Origin: Engraulis encrasicolus
Taxonomy: Eukaryota > Chordata > Actinopteri > Clupeiformes > Engraulidae
DNA length: 64,000 nucleotides
Assembly: GCF_034702125.1 (NCBI RefSeq)
Contig: NW_026945753.1
Coordinates: 380,001-444,000 of the forward strand
Direction of reading: 5' to 3'
The number at the start of each line of letters is the position of its first letter. The first letter of the stretch is position 1. Positions 27,101 through 39,727 of this stretch are shown piece by piece. The position numbers were made by a program, and so were the translations under genes. Below the pieces are notes generated by a model, which was given only the letters and a program-made list of their open reading frames with translations, was not told the origin of the DNA and searched no databases.

Positions 27101-27511
27101 GTCTTTAAAACTGCACTTACCACAGTCCTTCAAAGATGCCCACAAATTCAAAGGTGAGAATTTTTCAAGCAACTTTAAGCCCCCAGAAAACGGTGGTAAA
27201 TGACAAGAGGATGTGTGAAAATCCACTTTTCACAAGTACATGTTCCAAATGTTACCCCTTGAAATTCATAAGGACCTACTTAAAGTAGTTTTTTAGATAC
27301 AACACTCTGAAAGTGGGCTCTCTGAGAAGTCTGTTCCAAACGAGTCAGGGGGGTACCTGACAAAAACATTTTTAATGACAAAACTATGAGGAATTGACAG
27401 CTATAATTTTGCACTTTGCCTATTGGGACGTTTGTGAACCTCCTTGATTTTTTTCAGCCAAATCTGAGATGGTCGTGCGGGATGATTCGGAGATTTGGCG
27501 TGGAATGACCC
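24161..27511. mobile_element. 3.35-kb short relative of the 7.1-kb element
   Basis: It has the same gggtcattccacgccaaatc termini and long inverted arms as 4125-11243, but inner landmarks occur in the reverse order, so it is inserted in the opposite orientation. It lacks the nested MITE and the tRNA-like array. The flanks are TATT and CATT, which would be a 4-bp target duplication with one mismatch. Paired open frames near 25774-26052 and 7567-7836 come from shared element DNA and are not evidence of a gene. Confidence 0.8.
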
Positions 27512-28238
27512 CATTGTCTGAAGTTCACGATGACTAACAGTTGTGAAAACAGCGCGAAATAGAACGAGGAAAATTGATAAATCGCTCAGCAAATGTTTTT
27601 CGCTGGTGTGGACACTTTTTCAGCCTTCACATATCAGCTGGTCCCTAATGTGCTTCTGGCCTGGCACTGCCCACGTGCTTGGCACCACCCTTTGGCCGGC
27701 AGCACGCATTGATAATGGAAAACCAAACTAAGCTGGTTGGATGTCCGCACTCAGATCAATACAGCCTGCCATAACACAGCACGACACGGTCGGCCTTAGG
27801 TGGAAAGCTGGCATTAGTGTGGCATTAGTGTGCATGCTAACTATGTGCAAATGCTATATAAGTATGCTAATATTTCGCTTAGGGCGCCTAAATGGGTATA
27901 TCTGTTCATGTAGCAATAACCATGAGTACCAACAAGCATGCGTAGAACAACCAGAATTGTTTTAAAGTGGAATTAACATATAATTGATTGAGGGATAAAG
28001 TTATTCAAAATTAACAATGCAATAAACCACCCACATAATTCAGAATTAAGTTTAATTTGAAATAAATTTAATTTTGAATTGTAAAATGTTATGTTTTCGA
28101 AGCAGAATGGATTTTCATTCAGAATTAAATAACGTAAATTGGGATTCTAATGTCCTATGTAAACCAGACCAGTATCACCAGTTGTCTGGGTATTTTTGTG
28201 TCTGTTTGTTTATAATTGAACAATTCAATCTTTCCCAG

Positions 28239-28709
28239 CGGTCATACCATTGAGGAAGGCAACTGATGAACAGCTATGTCAGACATTGCAGAGAATCACA
28301 GAAAATAATAAGAACCAACTGCAGAAAAAAGAGGCTGAGCTGATGGCAGTAAAAAAACAACAAGAAGAAACGACTAAACAACTGCAGAAGACTAAAAATC
28401 AACTCGAAGATAGGACCAAAGAACTACAGAAGACCAAAGAACAACTAAAAAAAGCAACCAAACTTCTACAGGAGAAGTGCAAAAGCCATGAGAGGTCTGC
28501 AAATCAAACAAAAAACAAACACAATCCACATCAAAAGAAAGGGGCAGAAGCCATGAAGACAACACAAAGAAAGAGGACGAGAGAGGGACAATTGGAGGAC
28601 AAGCGCAGGGAGGAGGAGGATGAAGAAGAACTGCTAAAGGACACCCACCAGCTGGAAAAGCTGAGGACAAATACAAAGCAACAACTCAAGATGAAAGGCT
28701 ATAAAGATG
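28239..28709 (+). CDS. Copy A coiled-coil exon
   Basis: Acceptor tttcccag, donor gatg|gtaaat, 471 nt, phase 1 at both ends. It encodes AVIPLRKATDEQLCQTLQR and then a long Lys/Glu/Gln heptad-rich helix (repeats of 'QLxKTK(N/E)QL'), ending in a charged, Glu-rich segment. The opening 'RKATDE(Q/E)L' motif is shared with copy C (52299-52499), but this exon is 2.3 times longer, mainly by helix expansion. Confidence 0.85.
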
Positions 28710-29327
28710 GTAAATATAATAATAATCATCATCATCTTTGTAAGTATACATATCATTGCACATTAAAGGAGTATGACACTATTTTGGGGCTTAATACAGT
28801 TAAAGTTGTTGGCTGGGGTTTATAAAGGCGGCAAAGTGTCTTATTTTTCATGTAAGCCGTTGTCTTGCTTTAAGACAAGTTAAAAGAGGGAGCATGTCGC
28901 TAAGCTAGTGAAAGTCAATGCATCCGTGTAGCATGCTACATATAAAGTTTAGCATGCTAAAATATAAAGTTTTAACATATTTAAACAATCCAAAAAGCTT
29001 CACTGTATATTTCTGCACATGCACATATTTTTGGTTTAAAGTTATTCAATTTAAATATGGTAAAAAGTATATACAATTTTACCAATTGGTGGGCATGTGT
29101 TTCATGCGGCCAGACTTCCAGAGAGGACTGTCCCATCCTCACACAAAAACCCACACCCTTCATCATTCCAGTAGTAGTTTTTGAATTTTTTTTTTTTTTT
29201 TTTAAATATCAGACCAAATTTTTTAAAGGGCCAGTCTGGGAGTCAAAATGTAATTTGTTGCCTCAAAGACAAGGTATGCAGTATAGGGTTTTAAAACTTC
29301 TAAACTGCTTTTCTATGTGCCTCCTAG

Positions 29328-29381
29328 AAATCGATTCACCTCACAGGAAGAGACAAAAAAGCAACCAGCAGCCTTCAACCA
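29328..29381 (+). CDS. Copy A basic (NLS-like) exon
   Basis: 54 nt between ctcctag and gtgagt, phase 1. It encodes EIDSPHRKRQKSNQQPST. It is the same length as the copy C exon at 55456-55509 and aligned with it (P-x-R-K-R-x-(K/R)). The basic core is weaker than copy C's RKRKRVK. Confidence 0.8.
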
Positions 29382-30798
29382 GTGAGTCACCTGCATAAGT
29401 AATCACATCATCACTGACATAATTGTGTAACACTCACACAGCTGATCATCAGCACCACCAATACAAGTCATGACACAGGAAACAATAACACAGATTTGTC
29501 ACCAACAAATAACAGATGAAAATCACATCATCGCTAACATGTACAGACCTAAGCCTTGTGTAGCAGTCAAAGAGATTAACACAACATTTATGACAGTCAG
29601 CAGGAGGAAGAATGAGCTACAAAGAAATCCAAAAATACCTTTAATATTAATTATAATTATGATAATATTATTACTGTAATTATTATTATTACGCAGGCTT
29701 GCTCTAGCAACCCCTTCTTCTTGTAATCTGTAAGTGATGTTTATGCTTGCTTATCTTGTGCGAGTCTGGAAAATTGCAAACAGATAAGCTCCGAGGCCTT
29801 TCGAGAGACACCATTCAAACACTAAGCTAGCTGTGCTAGCTAGGAGGGCCTCATTGAAGTGGCAAGCAACATGACAGGCCTGGGGAAGCGTTCGTCTGGA
29901 ATACGTTGGTTCAAGGTCAACCTGGAATGGGTGTTTGTCTGGACCATTTCAGGTACCAGTGTCCTGGTTGTTTAGGGCCATCTGGACTCTCACTCTGACC
30001 TAAGTGTCGTCTCCAATGACCAAGAGGTCAGGGAGTCTGGGAATGACAATTAAAGAGTGTAGAAACTCCAGCTGATGGTTGACGACCATAGACATAGATT
30101 CACCTAGACTGGCAATGGGCCTCGAAAGTTTCGGATTTCTCAGCAGTCAGGCCAATGCAGACTGTCATCTTGGTGAAGACTCCCGTAACCATAAACTTTT
30201 ACGTAATGTCGTCATCTTCCTGTATGTGAAATTAACTTCTAAAAGTGTCGAAAATAACGTGATGCTTCCTTTGCCGTCTGTGTTGTGTATCTATAATAAT
30301 ATATAACACATCATATAATACAACACAATACAACATAGCATAATGTTGTACAATGCCATTACACGCGAAGACGAGGGCTTGTCATATTTTTCTATCTGGG
30401 CTGGTGATGTTGCTAGGTTACCATCAGCGTCTTCTGGGAAGCTTGCACAGTCAGCTTTACTAAACATACGGGTTATATACATACCTATATACATAGTTGT
30501 CAATAACTCAGAGTATAGTATATCAAATAAGTTGTATACACACAAGCATGACCGATTTCAGTATCACAAAATATCCTCAAACTGCATTGCTGCAACGTAG
30601 AGTCTCGGCAGGGTTGCCAGATGAGACTGATGAATGTGTGCCCTTTCCTACCCGCAGACCGCCTTCCTAGACGGCCTGCTTTTGGCGGGAAACCGCCCCA
30701 TCTGGCAAGACCGCTCAACTTCTGGGTCTCTAATAAAACGTTCGGTGGTAGTGAGGGTGATTCCTTTCTTGGAGTGACAATATAAATGTTACTTTTGC

Positions 30799-31250
30799 AG
30801 TGTTGGGAGTAACGCGTTACAAAAGTAACTAATTACTGTAATGCATTACCTTTTTGAGTAACGCAGTAATGTAACGGATTACAGGGGGAAAAATCGGTAA
30901 TATGTCCTCGTTACAATGCCAGTAACTTTCACATTACAACGCATTTTTTCACCTAGATTTTGTGTGGGTATTTTGTTTTCTTTATACAATGTTCGCGGAT
31001 CACCGCGAGATCAGCTATTGCATATATTGATAGCCTATGTCCGCACAGAGATTTTAAAGTTCCATGCAGAACATTGCTTCCTCTTTCACGCTTCCAGAAG
31101 ATCCAGCTTGCTCGTTTTCAAGATGGGTATATGCCCAATAGGCCTACTTTGACTTCATTGAAAATAAGGAAGCCAAGAACATTTCAGTTAAATGCACACT
31201 TGAAACCCAAACCGCTTTCCACATCGAAAAACAGTAGCCTACAAACAATT
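30799..31250. mobile_element. Truncated hAT-like element (cagtgttgggagtaacgcg)
   Basis: The left terminus cagtgttgggagtaacgcgt and the following 'gtaacgcagtaatgtaacgg' words are typical of an abundant fish hAT family. The right terminus was not found, so the end is approximate. It lies within the large third intron of copy A. Confidence 0.6.
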
Positions 31251-32014
31251 TGACGATTTGAAGAGGTGCCATAGCACCACCAAATTAGTCAGGAAAGGAG
31301 GGGATGCATCCCATTCGCACGAGACAGGGACACGGCAGGGTATCTGACAGGGGGGATGAGTAAATTGCATCCCCCTCACTTTTGTTCAACTAAACATCAC
31401 TAAAATCCATTTGAAATAAAATATTATACGTTCGCCTGTCAAAGTAGGGAAACGACTTACTGTCGTTGCATCACTCTGTAGCCTATCACTGTAGGTGATA
31501 ATAGGGCCCCTACCCCTGCCACCTGATAACATCAAATAAAGCAAATGATTAATAAGTGCTCGATTCATTTTAAGGCTACAACCATTGTGTGGTAACAGAT
31601 GTCTAAGGATGGAGTTTTGAAACATGGCCATTGTCTTTGAAGAGAGAGAGAGAGAGAGAGAAAACTCTTAGCAGATGTAAATAAACTGTTGCATCAAAAA
31701 TGGCTAAGTCAACTTACCCAAGTCATTCACATTGGCAGAACAATTGTGCACAGGGCCCCAGGATGAATAGATAGGGCCCCCATACCACCTGCCAAGATCA
31801 TAATAGGGCCCCTACTCCTGCCTCCTGCAGGAGGGCCCTAGGCCTACAGGCAAATGCCCTCCTTGTCTTCCCTATAGCTACGTCTCTGGTCATTCATTTT
31901 CTCATAGGCAGTGTTTGACTTGATACATGCTTATTTTTGACTCTGGTCACTGTTGTGATTGACCACTGACCTTGGCGGAAAGACAGGGTTATGCAGCTGT
32001 AGTAGGGGAGTAAG

Positions 32015-35000
32015 CAAGGGCGAAACTTTGATTTTGACATTGGTGGGGACACAAAAGTGCTCCAAGACAAAGATTCCAGAAGCTTTTTTGCATTATCAAT
32101 CATAGGTTCATGTCATGCAGATGTAGGGCACGGTCTATGAATATGGTCATTGATCCACGTCGATTTATAAGCACGAGCGGTGCTGTCCCCATAGCCAGTG
32201 GTGGACGAAGTACACCAGTTATGTACTTGAGTAAAAGTACAGTTACCTTGCATTGAAAATTACTCAAGTAAAAGTAAAAGTGTTAACCTCACTTTTTTAC
32301 TTGAGTAGAAGTACAAAAGTATCTGCCGTCCAAAATACTTAAGTATTAAAAGTAAAAAGTAAAAACTTAAAAATGAAGCCTTTATTTTAATATTTAAGTG
32401 TTGTAGTTTGGTCATATCTAATTAAATATCCTCTGATTTGCATAGGCTATACCAACATGTTAGAACTAGGCCATAACAGGCCTCAGAAACACTATGGAGT
32501 AAGTCCATGGATGTTATAGCATCAGAAGTTCATTTTTACCTCTCTAAACATTTAATACTGACCCTAACATACCCAAAAGAACACATGAAAGGGCCATTAT
32601 AGGCCTATGCCTATTAGAACAACTACTAGGCTACAATACCCCACCCAGGCCTACTTATTTGTGACCGCAAGAAGTTAGAGTATAAGGTACTTTATGTTTA
32701 ATTTTTGTTATAATTATGGTTTTGGTATACCTCTTATTACTGTTGTTGTGTGGTTATGTTAATGTTGGCTTAGGCCTATGTATGGACAAACAAACTTCTT
32801 CAATTCTAAGCTACCTTTAAAGATAGGAACATCTTAATATACTTGTAATGGTCTATATTTGCTAAATGCTAATGATTTGCAATAGCCCAGCCTACTTGAT
32901 ACAACTTAATTGGAACACTTATCTGTCTGATCATGAAAAGGCCTTTTGTGCCTGTGCACATCACTGGGCCAATATTTAGCCAAAGTCCACTTTTTTCCAT
33001 TTTTTTCTACTTTGTTACTGTAGTTTTCTTACAACCTCACTTTGGTGGTATTGCCAGTGCTTTTCATAACCACTGTAACCTACTGACTTGACTTTAAGGA
33101 AAGGATACATGTTGCAAGGATACATGTTACATGCATCCTCTTTGCAACATGTGGTGGCCAAGGCAATCCTCATGTAAAGATACAAAATAACCCTTTACAC
33201 AAGCCTCTTTTCCATAATTTTGAAGCAAATCATCTTTTTGGTGACAGGGGAGTCTATTAGACAAGTAATTGATATCAACTACTTCAGAAAATAGGCTACT
33301 GCAATGTATTGAGGGGAAAGGCTATCACAGAGTTGTGCGCATGGATGGTTTGGAATAAGCAGCATGTTTCAACCTGTGTAGGCTACTTGACTCAAGAAAC
33401 CAACACGCTTCAAAAGCGGCAATTATGTGTATTGTAAGCCACAACACAGATATAGCACAGTAAGTCAAATAAGCAGTACATTAAGTATCAATTCGCTGAT
33501 TATTCAGTTCAAGCGCGAAGCCATCTAACAAATTTCGTCTTAGTGTCAGGCGAGTGCAGCCTGCGAGCTAAACCTCTCCCCCTCACACAACGAATACGAC
33601 GTGCAGATTAATACACTCCAACAACGTTATTGTCGCCTGCTTTATTGTTTTGCTGTGCTTTCCGCATGTTACTAGTAAGTAGTGTTTCTTCTTATTTCAA
33701 TTCGTCTCGCAATTCGTAGACTGCGTCCATTCGAAAACTAATCCTGTACAGTAGAGATTGTCACGTCACGTGACACATTACAACCAATCACAATGGCGAA
33801 TCTCTGAGTCTGCCAATCGGATTCAGTTTCACTTTCTTCACACCAGCATGAAATCTCCGATTTCATTTGACCAGGGCATTAAAAATGAATTAATTCACCT
33901 GCCGTGTATCGCCTTAAAAAAAAAGGAACGTGTAAGGAACGAGTGTTTCTGTAAATGTAACGAAGTGAAAGTACTAAATTTCGCTTTGAAATGTAGTGAA
34001 GTAAAAGTATAAAGTCTTACCAAATAAAAATACTTGAGTAAAGTATGAAAGTATGAAAATGTTACTTAAGTACAGTAACGAATTACATTTACTTCGTTAC
34101 TGTCCACCACTGCCCATAGCCTATTTGTTTCAAACGTGTATGACGCGCTATGCCGATTTAATGTCACGCTTTCAAAGACGTTGATTATTGAGAATGGAGA
34201 ACGAGACACGGAATAGGTTAGAGGTAGGCCTATGTTATATTAATGTGGAGAGCATGGTCTATGAATATGGTCATTGATCCACGTCGATTTATAAGCACGA
34301 GCGGTGCTGTCTCCATAGCCTATTTGTTTCAAAAATGTATGACGCGCAATGCCGATTTCATGTCACGCTTTCAAAGACGTTGATTATTGGGGAAACGGAG
34401 AACGAGACACTGAATAGGTTAGAGGTTGGTGAAATTCATGTGGAGCGAGAGAAAGAGAGAGAGAGGGTGGGCAGCACCAACCCTTTGGATGCAGTGATGC
34501 ACGCGCAACCGAAATTTAAAGAAAAGACAGGGAGGGACGAGAGGCAAAATGGGAGGCGCGGGTACTCAGACCTCCAGACCTATCCCCTTCTGAATTCTGC
34601 CTTTTTTTTGTTTGTCATTATGCTAAGGTGCCCGCCGACGTTTTACAAAGGCGCCCTCGTGATAAATCTGTCTCGTGTTATGTTGACGAGGAGTTATTGT
34701 GTCATTGTCACAAACATTCTATCATTTGCAGGACATAATGCAACATTAACATATTGACAGCCATTGGATATTCAACTGCACAACAGTCTCTGCAGTTAGT
34801 TGTGTCATCGTAGACAACTTGATTCATAGATAACGAGTTTGCCCTGCTAACGGGCTGTGTTCCAAACGTCATTTCATTAGCGAGTGATAGTGTGACTTAC
34901 AGATTTCTTTGAAAAGTAGCTCCGTATGTCCACTTTTTTTCTTTTGCCTGCCATCTCACTTGGCAGTCATGTGCCCGTGTCACCCACGTTGCACCAAAGA

Positions 35001-35368
35001 TTCTGGAACGTTAGCCTGCCAGAGTAATTTAATAACGTACCGTGTGGTAACACCACTGATAAGCGCAGTGATAGAACCTACCGAAAAGACCTCAGCTTCT
35101 TTTTTTTCTTTTTTTTGGCGCTCCTGCCTCCTAGCAACCATACACAACCTAGAGTCTCACGTGAAAGAAGGGGAAGGCACAGCCAATCAGATTGGTCGTC
35201 AGCCTTTGGCAAAGGACTTTTGGTTAACCCTTTCTTCGCCGCAATGCGAATGAGACGGGAGACCGTTTCCCCCCCCAGCCTAGTGATCAAATTGGTGCGG
35301 ACAAAACGATAATCGCTGGATATTGGTGGGGACGCGTCCCTTATATCCATGCCGAAATTACGCCCATG
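32015..35368. mobile_element. hAT-type element (TSD ggagtaag), middle layer
   Basis: The ends CAAGGGCG and CGCCCATG are inverted repeats. Both sides carry ggagtaag (32007-32014 and 35369-35376). The undisturbed target, gggagtaagtttatgcaaaa, is seen once in the related MITE near 7271. No transposase frame is present. It contains a local duplication: about 32125-32195 joined to 34113-34220 is repeated at about 34253-34430. Confidence 0.85.
32196..34112. mobile_element. hAT-type element (TSD cccatagc), innermost layer
   Basis: The ends CAGTGGTGGAC and GTCCACCACTG are exact inverted repeats, flanked by cccatagc at 32188-32195 and 34113-34120. An uninterrupted copy of the target is present at about 34308-34330. 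The interior has the 'cttaagtac / gtaacgaa' words of a common teleost non-autonomous hAT family and no transposase. Confidence 0.9.
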
Positions 35369-36366
35369 GGAGTAAGTTTATGCAAAAATCTCATTTTGAC
35401 CAAATTCGGACTTAGGCGGTTTTGGTAGCAAGCCGACGATATGTTTTTATGTATTTTCACCGACGCCGGTAAAAAACGCGGCCGTTCCACAACGCTTTAC
35501 CGCCCTGATGTGTAAGACCCCTAAGGAAGCTGTTTTGAAACCACACCCTATACATTATTATATTTAGGTATTCTTAGAGACAGTGAACAATTTGATTCTT
35601 TATTCTTGCATTCGACATAAGCAAACAGAATGTATTTATTCCCCCTTTACCAGTGACCACTAGGCCTACTGCCCCCTCCTGTCATCAGACAAAAACTATT
35701 GGAAATAGTCAAAATAATAAGCCTGCTATATTAGGCAATTAACTTAATAAATGACTGGCAAAAATGTCATTTTTAGCACACAAGGGCGATTGGGTAGATG
35801 TGCGAAAGGCCATGCGCCTTTAAGAAAAAGAAGTCGATTTGATGGTCAAAATGTCCAGGATTTTTGTCAGACTGAGGTGGCAACCCTAAGACGGAGACAG
35901 AAAGAGTAGCGAGTGGAGCCGTTTAAGTTCTGCACGACAATTGAGGGCCATAACAAATACAAAGATGGCTGATCAAATGTGGGAAATAAACAAAGCTAAA
36001 CAAAGCTAAGCTAGCTTTGGAGTTGGACATAGCTTAGATCACTGATGCTGCGTATGCCCTACATGCATCGACCTAGGTGCCTGGAATGACAGACGCTACA
36101 TTCAGGCTCTTCAGATTTTTTTTTTTTTTTCAATTAATTAAGATTGTGGGTAGAGCAGAATGAACAGGATCTTTTAAATGCAACTATTTCATGTTTGAAA
36201 GTGCTCCGGAGGCTGAGATATTTAGGGTTTTATGGGCTGAGGTCACCTTTTCCCAAAAAGGGCTTAGGCATTCAGCAGGCATTTTTTTGCAGGAGTCTTA
36301 GGCTTGAATGGGTTAAGCTAGACACGTTTTGACACAATTATTTTCCTGATTGTTTTGCTTCTGCAG

Positions 36367-36405
36367 GTGGTCCCCAACATAAAGGCAGTGAGTCAACGTA
36401 TATGT
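36367..36405 (+). CDS. Copy A linker exon
   Basis: 39 nt, acceptor cttctgcag, donor gtgagt, phase 1. It encodes SGPQHKGSESTYM. Copy C's 56988-57032 encodes SGPQHKGSVSKYTMK. The upstream intron ends are also alike (tgacacaattattttcctga versus tgacataattactatcctga), confirming paralogy of the whole locus. Confidence 0.85.
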
Positions 36406-36662
36406 GTGAGTTTGTATATACCATGTTTTATATTTTATTGCTTTAATAAATATTAGTATGTATATTTTTAATGGTAACACTTTAATTGCACCTGTGCTAA
36501 AATAGTCATGGACCTGATCTGCCCAATGTCATTGTCTATCTCAAATAAATATACTTATTAATTAATTGATTGTGATGCTCTAATAATCCCATTACTTTTG
36601 AAAATGTGAATCAGACACAAATTACCTTTGTGTGCCATGGCTCATTTTTCTTCTGTCATCAG

Positions 36663-36757
36663 TTCTGTCATCAGACGAATCTGAAACAGATGAGGAAGAT
36701 GAAGAAAGTGAAGGGGATGAAGATGAAGAAGATGATGGAGAAGATGAGGAAGATTAA
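36663..36757 (+). CDS. Copy A acidic terminal exon
   Basis: From acceptor tctgtcatcag the frame reads FLSSDESETDEEDEESEGDE and continues Asp/Glu-rich to TAA at 36755-36757. The same frame stays acidic after this TAA for about 33 more codons and reaches a second stop (TGA) at the end of the GAT/GAA tract, so the first stop looks like a recent truncation. Just beyond, gatctgctgtgggagatact (about 36868-36887) resembles the last-helix region of copy C's CARD exon. A second in-exon acceptor (tgtcatcag before acgaat) is possible but changes only a few residues. Confidence 0.65.
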
Positions 36758-37284
36758 GAGGATGAAGACGATGACGAAGATGATGATGATGATGGAGGAG
36801 ATGAGGAAGATGAAGCGGATGAAGATGAAGATGATGGAGGAGATGAAGAAGAGGGATGAGATGGGATCTGCTGTGGGAGATACTGGAAAGAGATGATGAA
36901 TACTGGGGATCAACAGTAGCTCTGTTTGAGACACAAATGCAAATTTAATTAGGACACCATTCATACACAGTTTTCCTATTATGTTATTGTTTGTGTTGTT
37001 GCTACGTTATATTACATTATATATATATATATATATTGTATCGTATAATATCTTTTTGTATCATATGTCATCGTTCATTCATATATATGTCATTATATAT
37101 CGTTCATTCATATTTAGTATATTTTCATAAATGTTCTTCCTTTTCAGAAAATGTTTTGATCATTATCATCATATTGAATTTTCCATTTAATGTTTTAATC
37201 TTTTGCTCATATTAAAAAACCTACAGCTTTGAATATTTTGCTCAGTGCACGTGTTATTGTTTTACACTTTAGAATATTATCAAT

Positions 37285-37670
37285 TAGAGATGGAGGATAA
37301 TAGGGTTTTTCATTGGATCCGGGTCCTGCAGGATCTTAAGCAGTGGATCCGGTATGCAACATGTTACCTAAAAATCAGGGTCTGGTGCATCTCTAGCCTA
37401 GGCTTTTCAGTCAGTCTTTCACAACCCCAATCACTGCATGGAGTGAAAGCCCTTTGGAAGCGGCCGTCGCAGGCAGTGTGGCAATAAGCCAATGGGTCTA
37501 AAAAATAGTTTGAGCCAACGTAATAAAAAGGGCCCACTTGTGCGAGTAGACTATATGTTTCAAGCAACCCTTTCGTAGGATCCTGTAGCCGGTTCCGGAT
37601 CCGGCAGGATCTTAAGCAGTGGATGCGGTATCCGGCAGGATCCTAAAAATCAGGATCCGGTTCATCTCTA
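37285..37670. mobile_element. hAT-type MITE rich in 'ggatcc' (TSD ttatcaat)
   Basis: The ends tagagatg and catctcta are inverted and flanked by ttatcaat (37277-37284 and 37671-37678). The interior has many ggatccgg/ccggatcc words. It sits just after the end of copy A. Confidence 0.85.
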
Positions 37671-37679
37671 TTATCAATA

Positions 37680-39727
37680 ACAAGGTTGTGATGGAAGCAG
37701 TCATACAGACAATGAACAATGGTAAATCCTAACATACTTATCAAAATACCTGTTTAACAAATGTGATCTGGACATGAAAATTCTTCTTGCCTTTGACCAA
37801 GCCATTTCTACAGAAATAACATGTTCACAGCAAACGTAATAAAGGACTAAAATACATAAGAAAAAAAAGAATGTGTCCATGGCCTTCAATTAGCTCAACT
37901 ACTGTAATTTGAACAAATGATGTGAATCAACTTCACACTGCCCTGTGTGATAAACATCACACTGGGGGCCCTGGGGGGTGGGGGGCTCTGGGAAGCCACG
38001 GCGCATGGGACCGCTTTTGGGTGGCACTTCAGTCATTCTCACATACCATTACAACATAATGTCACAGAATCCATGTAAACCTAATGGAATGCAATCTACC
38101 TGTAGTTATTATAATATGGGCAAACCTGGACCTGAACCTGGGCAAATACAGCCCATGATGATTTCATGAAGTAATGTTCTGTTGTGTAGGCCTATAGGCT
38201 ATGTAACCTTGCCTATCTTAACATCACATGAGTGCATACCCCAATCAGGTTTTTTGACCCGACCAAAATCATGATCTGCATTGCCAATCACAAATAAATA
38301 ATTAGGTCTAATCTTTCCAACCACTTTTAAAATCCAACAGAGGGTGCACCATTTGTGAAACGAACTATTGACTCATAAAACAGCAGAACAGTCCAGAAAC
38401 CCAAGGCTAAGAAACTAACAGTTGCAGCAGGCACAGTGGTGGGTGATATTGGTAAGCAAGAATTCTGTGTGTTCCCCAGACGAGAATTCAGACAACCTCC
38501 CTCCTTCTGCTCAGTCATTTTTCTTGCACGCTGCGTTTCGTATTGCATCATTCACCCCACGAAATGTTTGCATTGTAATAGGCTACCATTACAGCAACAA
38601 CTCACATTAATGGCATTCAACAATAACACATCACCGAAGCGCAATCATCATTCCGGAAAGGGTGTGTTCTTCTGGACCAGGTAATATTCTGGTAATAAAT
38701 GAAGTCAAACCACGAATAGCGACCAAGGGACACTCAACCACCTGCGTTACTCCGTGATTGCAGTTGTGACAGGGGACAAATATTAACCCAGTGCCCTTAC
38801 CTTAAACGTTGTCTTGACCGCGTATAATGTATCCCGACCTTTCACTGTTATCCATGCGTTTCCGACCATAACCATCTTCCACGTTCACTTCCACCTTGTA
38901 ATCCACACCATAGCTAAAAGCAAGAGAGGGACTATTGTGCTACAATTTGGCGATTCCTCTCAACTCACTCGTGTTATCCGAAATATTGCACATTTGACCA
39001 CATCCAAATCAGTTCCGCTTCGACAAAAGGCGCGTTATTGAACAAGACGTTTGCCCAGTGCTTGTTACAGCGGATTTTCAGTGCGATGTCACTGGCCTGG
39101 GACAGTTTGATTGCAGTACAGAGAGTAATATATTGTCTTCGAGATAACTTTTATTATAAAAGCAACTGGCTTGAGCCAAAAAATGTTAAGTAAACTGGCG
39201 TCTGTGCAACATCCTCTGAGAGAGATATTTTCGCTTTCTTTTCAGTTTGTATTGTGCATGATTTTACGATGTCGCTGCCAACCAATTGGAAGGGGGGGCC
39301 CTTCAGCTGGGGGTATTTTGACTATACTGTCGTTGGGCTTTTCGGCACTTGACCTCACGCTGTCGCTGATGCAAACCAATTTGAAGGGGGCCCCCTCGAG
39401 CAGGGGGTATTCGGGAGGCGCTGTTGCTGCCCTCGCAGCAGAGCCGTTCATACAGATGACAGTAGCGTATTATAAAGCTATTTAAAATCGTCATTGCGGT
39501 TGAATACAAAACATGTCGTCCGTGGGGGCCCCTCCTACTCGGGGGCCCTAGGCAGCTGCCTACTTTGCTTACCTTAACGCAATGGGCCGACCCCTGTAAG
39601 TAGTAGGCCGATTAAAATACCCAAGCACATTGGCCCCCGAGGACAGGTGACCCACTAAATCTCCTGTGTGCCGGACTAACAGTCCAGCCCTGACTGTGTA
39701 CCATCCTGAAGTAATGTAGGCCTACAT
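37680..39727. other. Intergenic with dispersed repeats
   Basis: The block at about 38560-38830 (taataggctaccattacagc ... ccttaccttaaacg) has a diverged relative at 61390-62430, so it belongs to a dispersed element. No exon was supported. Confidence 0.45.

Larger units (their letters stand above)
31497..35439. mobile_element. Truncated TA-MITE, split by two nested hAT elements
   Basis: The outermost layer is a 5'-truncated copy of the MITE at 5478-7341: 31497-32014 plus 35369-35439 are collinear with about 6715-7341, including the GA tract and the tail ending gccgacga. It is interrupted by hAT element 32015-35368, which is itself interrupted by 32196-34112. Confidence 0.8.
28239..36757 (+). 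pseudogene. Copy A: CARD-less, 5'-incomplete paralogue
   Basis: Four exons match copy C in order, phase and sequence. They are 28239-28709 (coiled coil), 29328-29381 (basic, 54 nt), 36367-36405 (linker) and 36663-36757 (acidic end with TAA). All have GT/AG sites and phase-1 junctions, and the joined frame is open up to the TAA. No Ig V exon, leader or promoter was found upstream. Those exons may be lost or may lie beyond the window, so calling this a pseudogene is an inference; a short coiled-coil protein could still be made from another start. The intron before the last exon still resembles copy C's (shared cagacacaaattacct), yet the CARD-coding sequence that should follow is absent. Confidence 0.75.

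Noticed and set aside
36606..36896. Met/Lys-rich 96-residue frame over the copy A GAT/GAA tract
   Set aside because: It is a shifted frame of the acidic exon. The splice phase from the linker exon selects the Asp/Glu frame.
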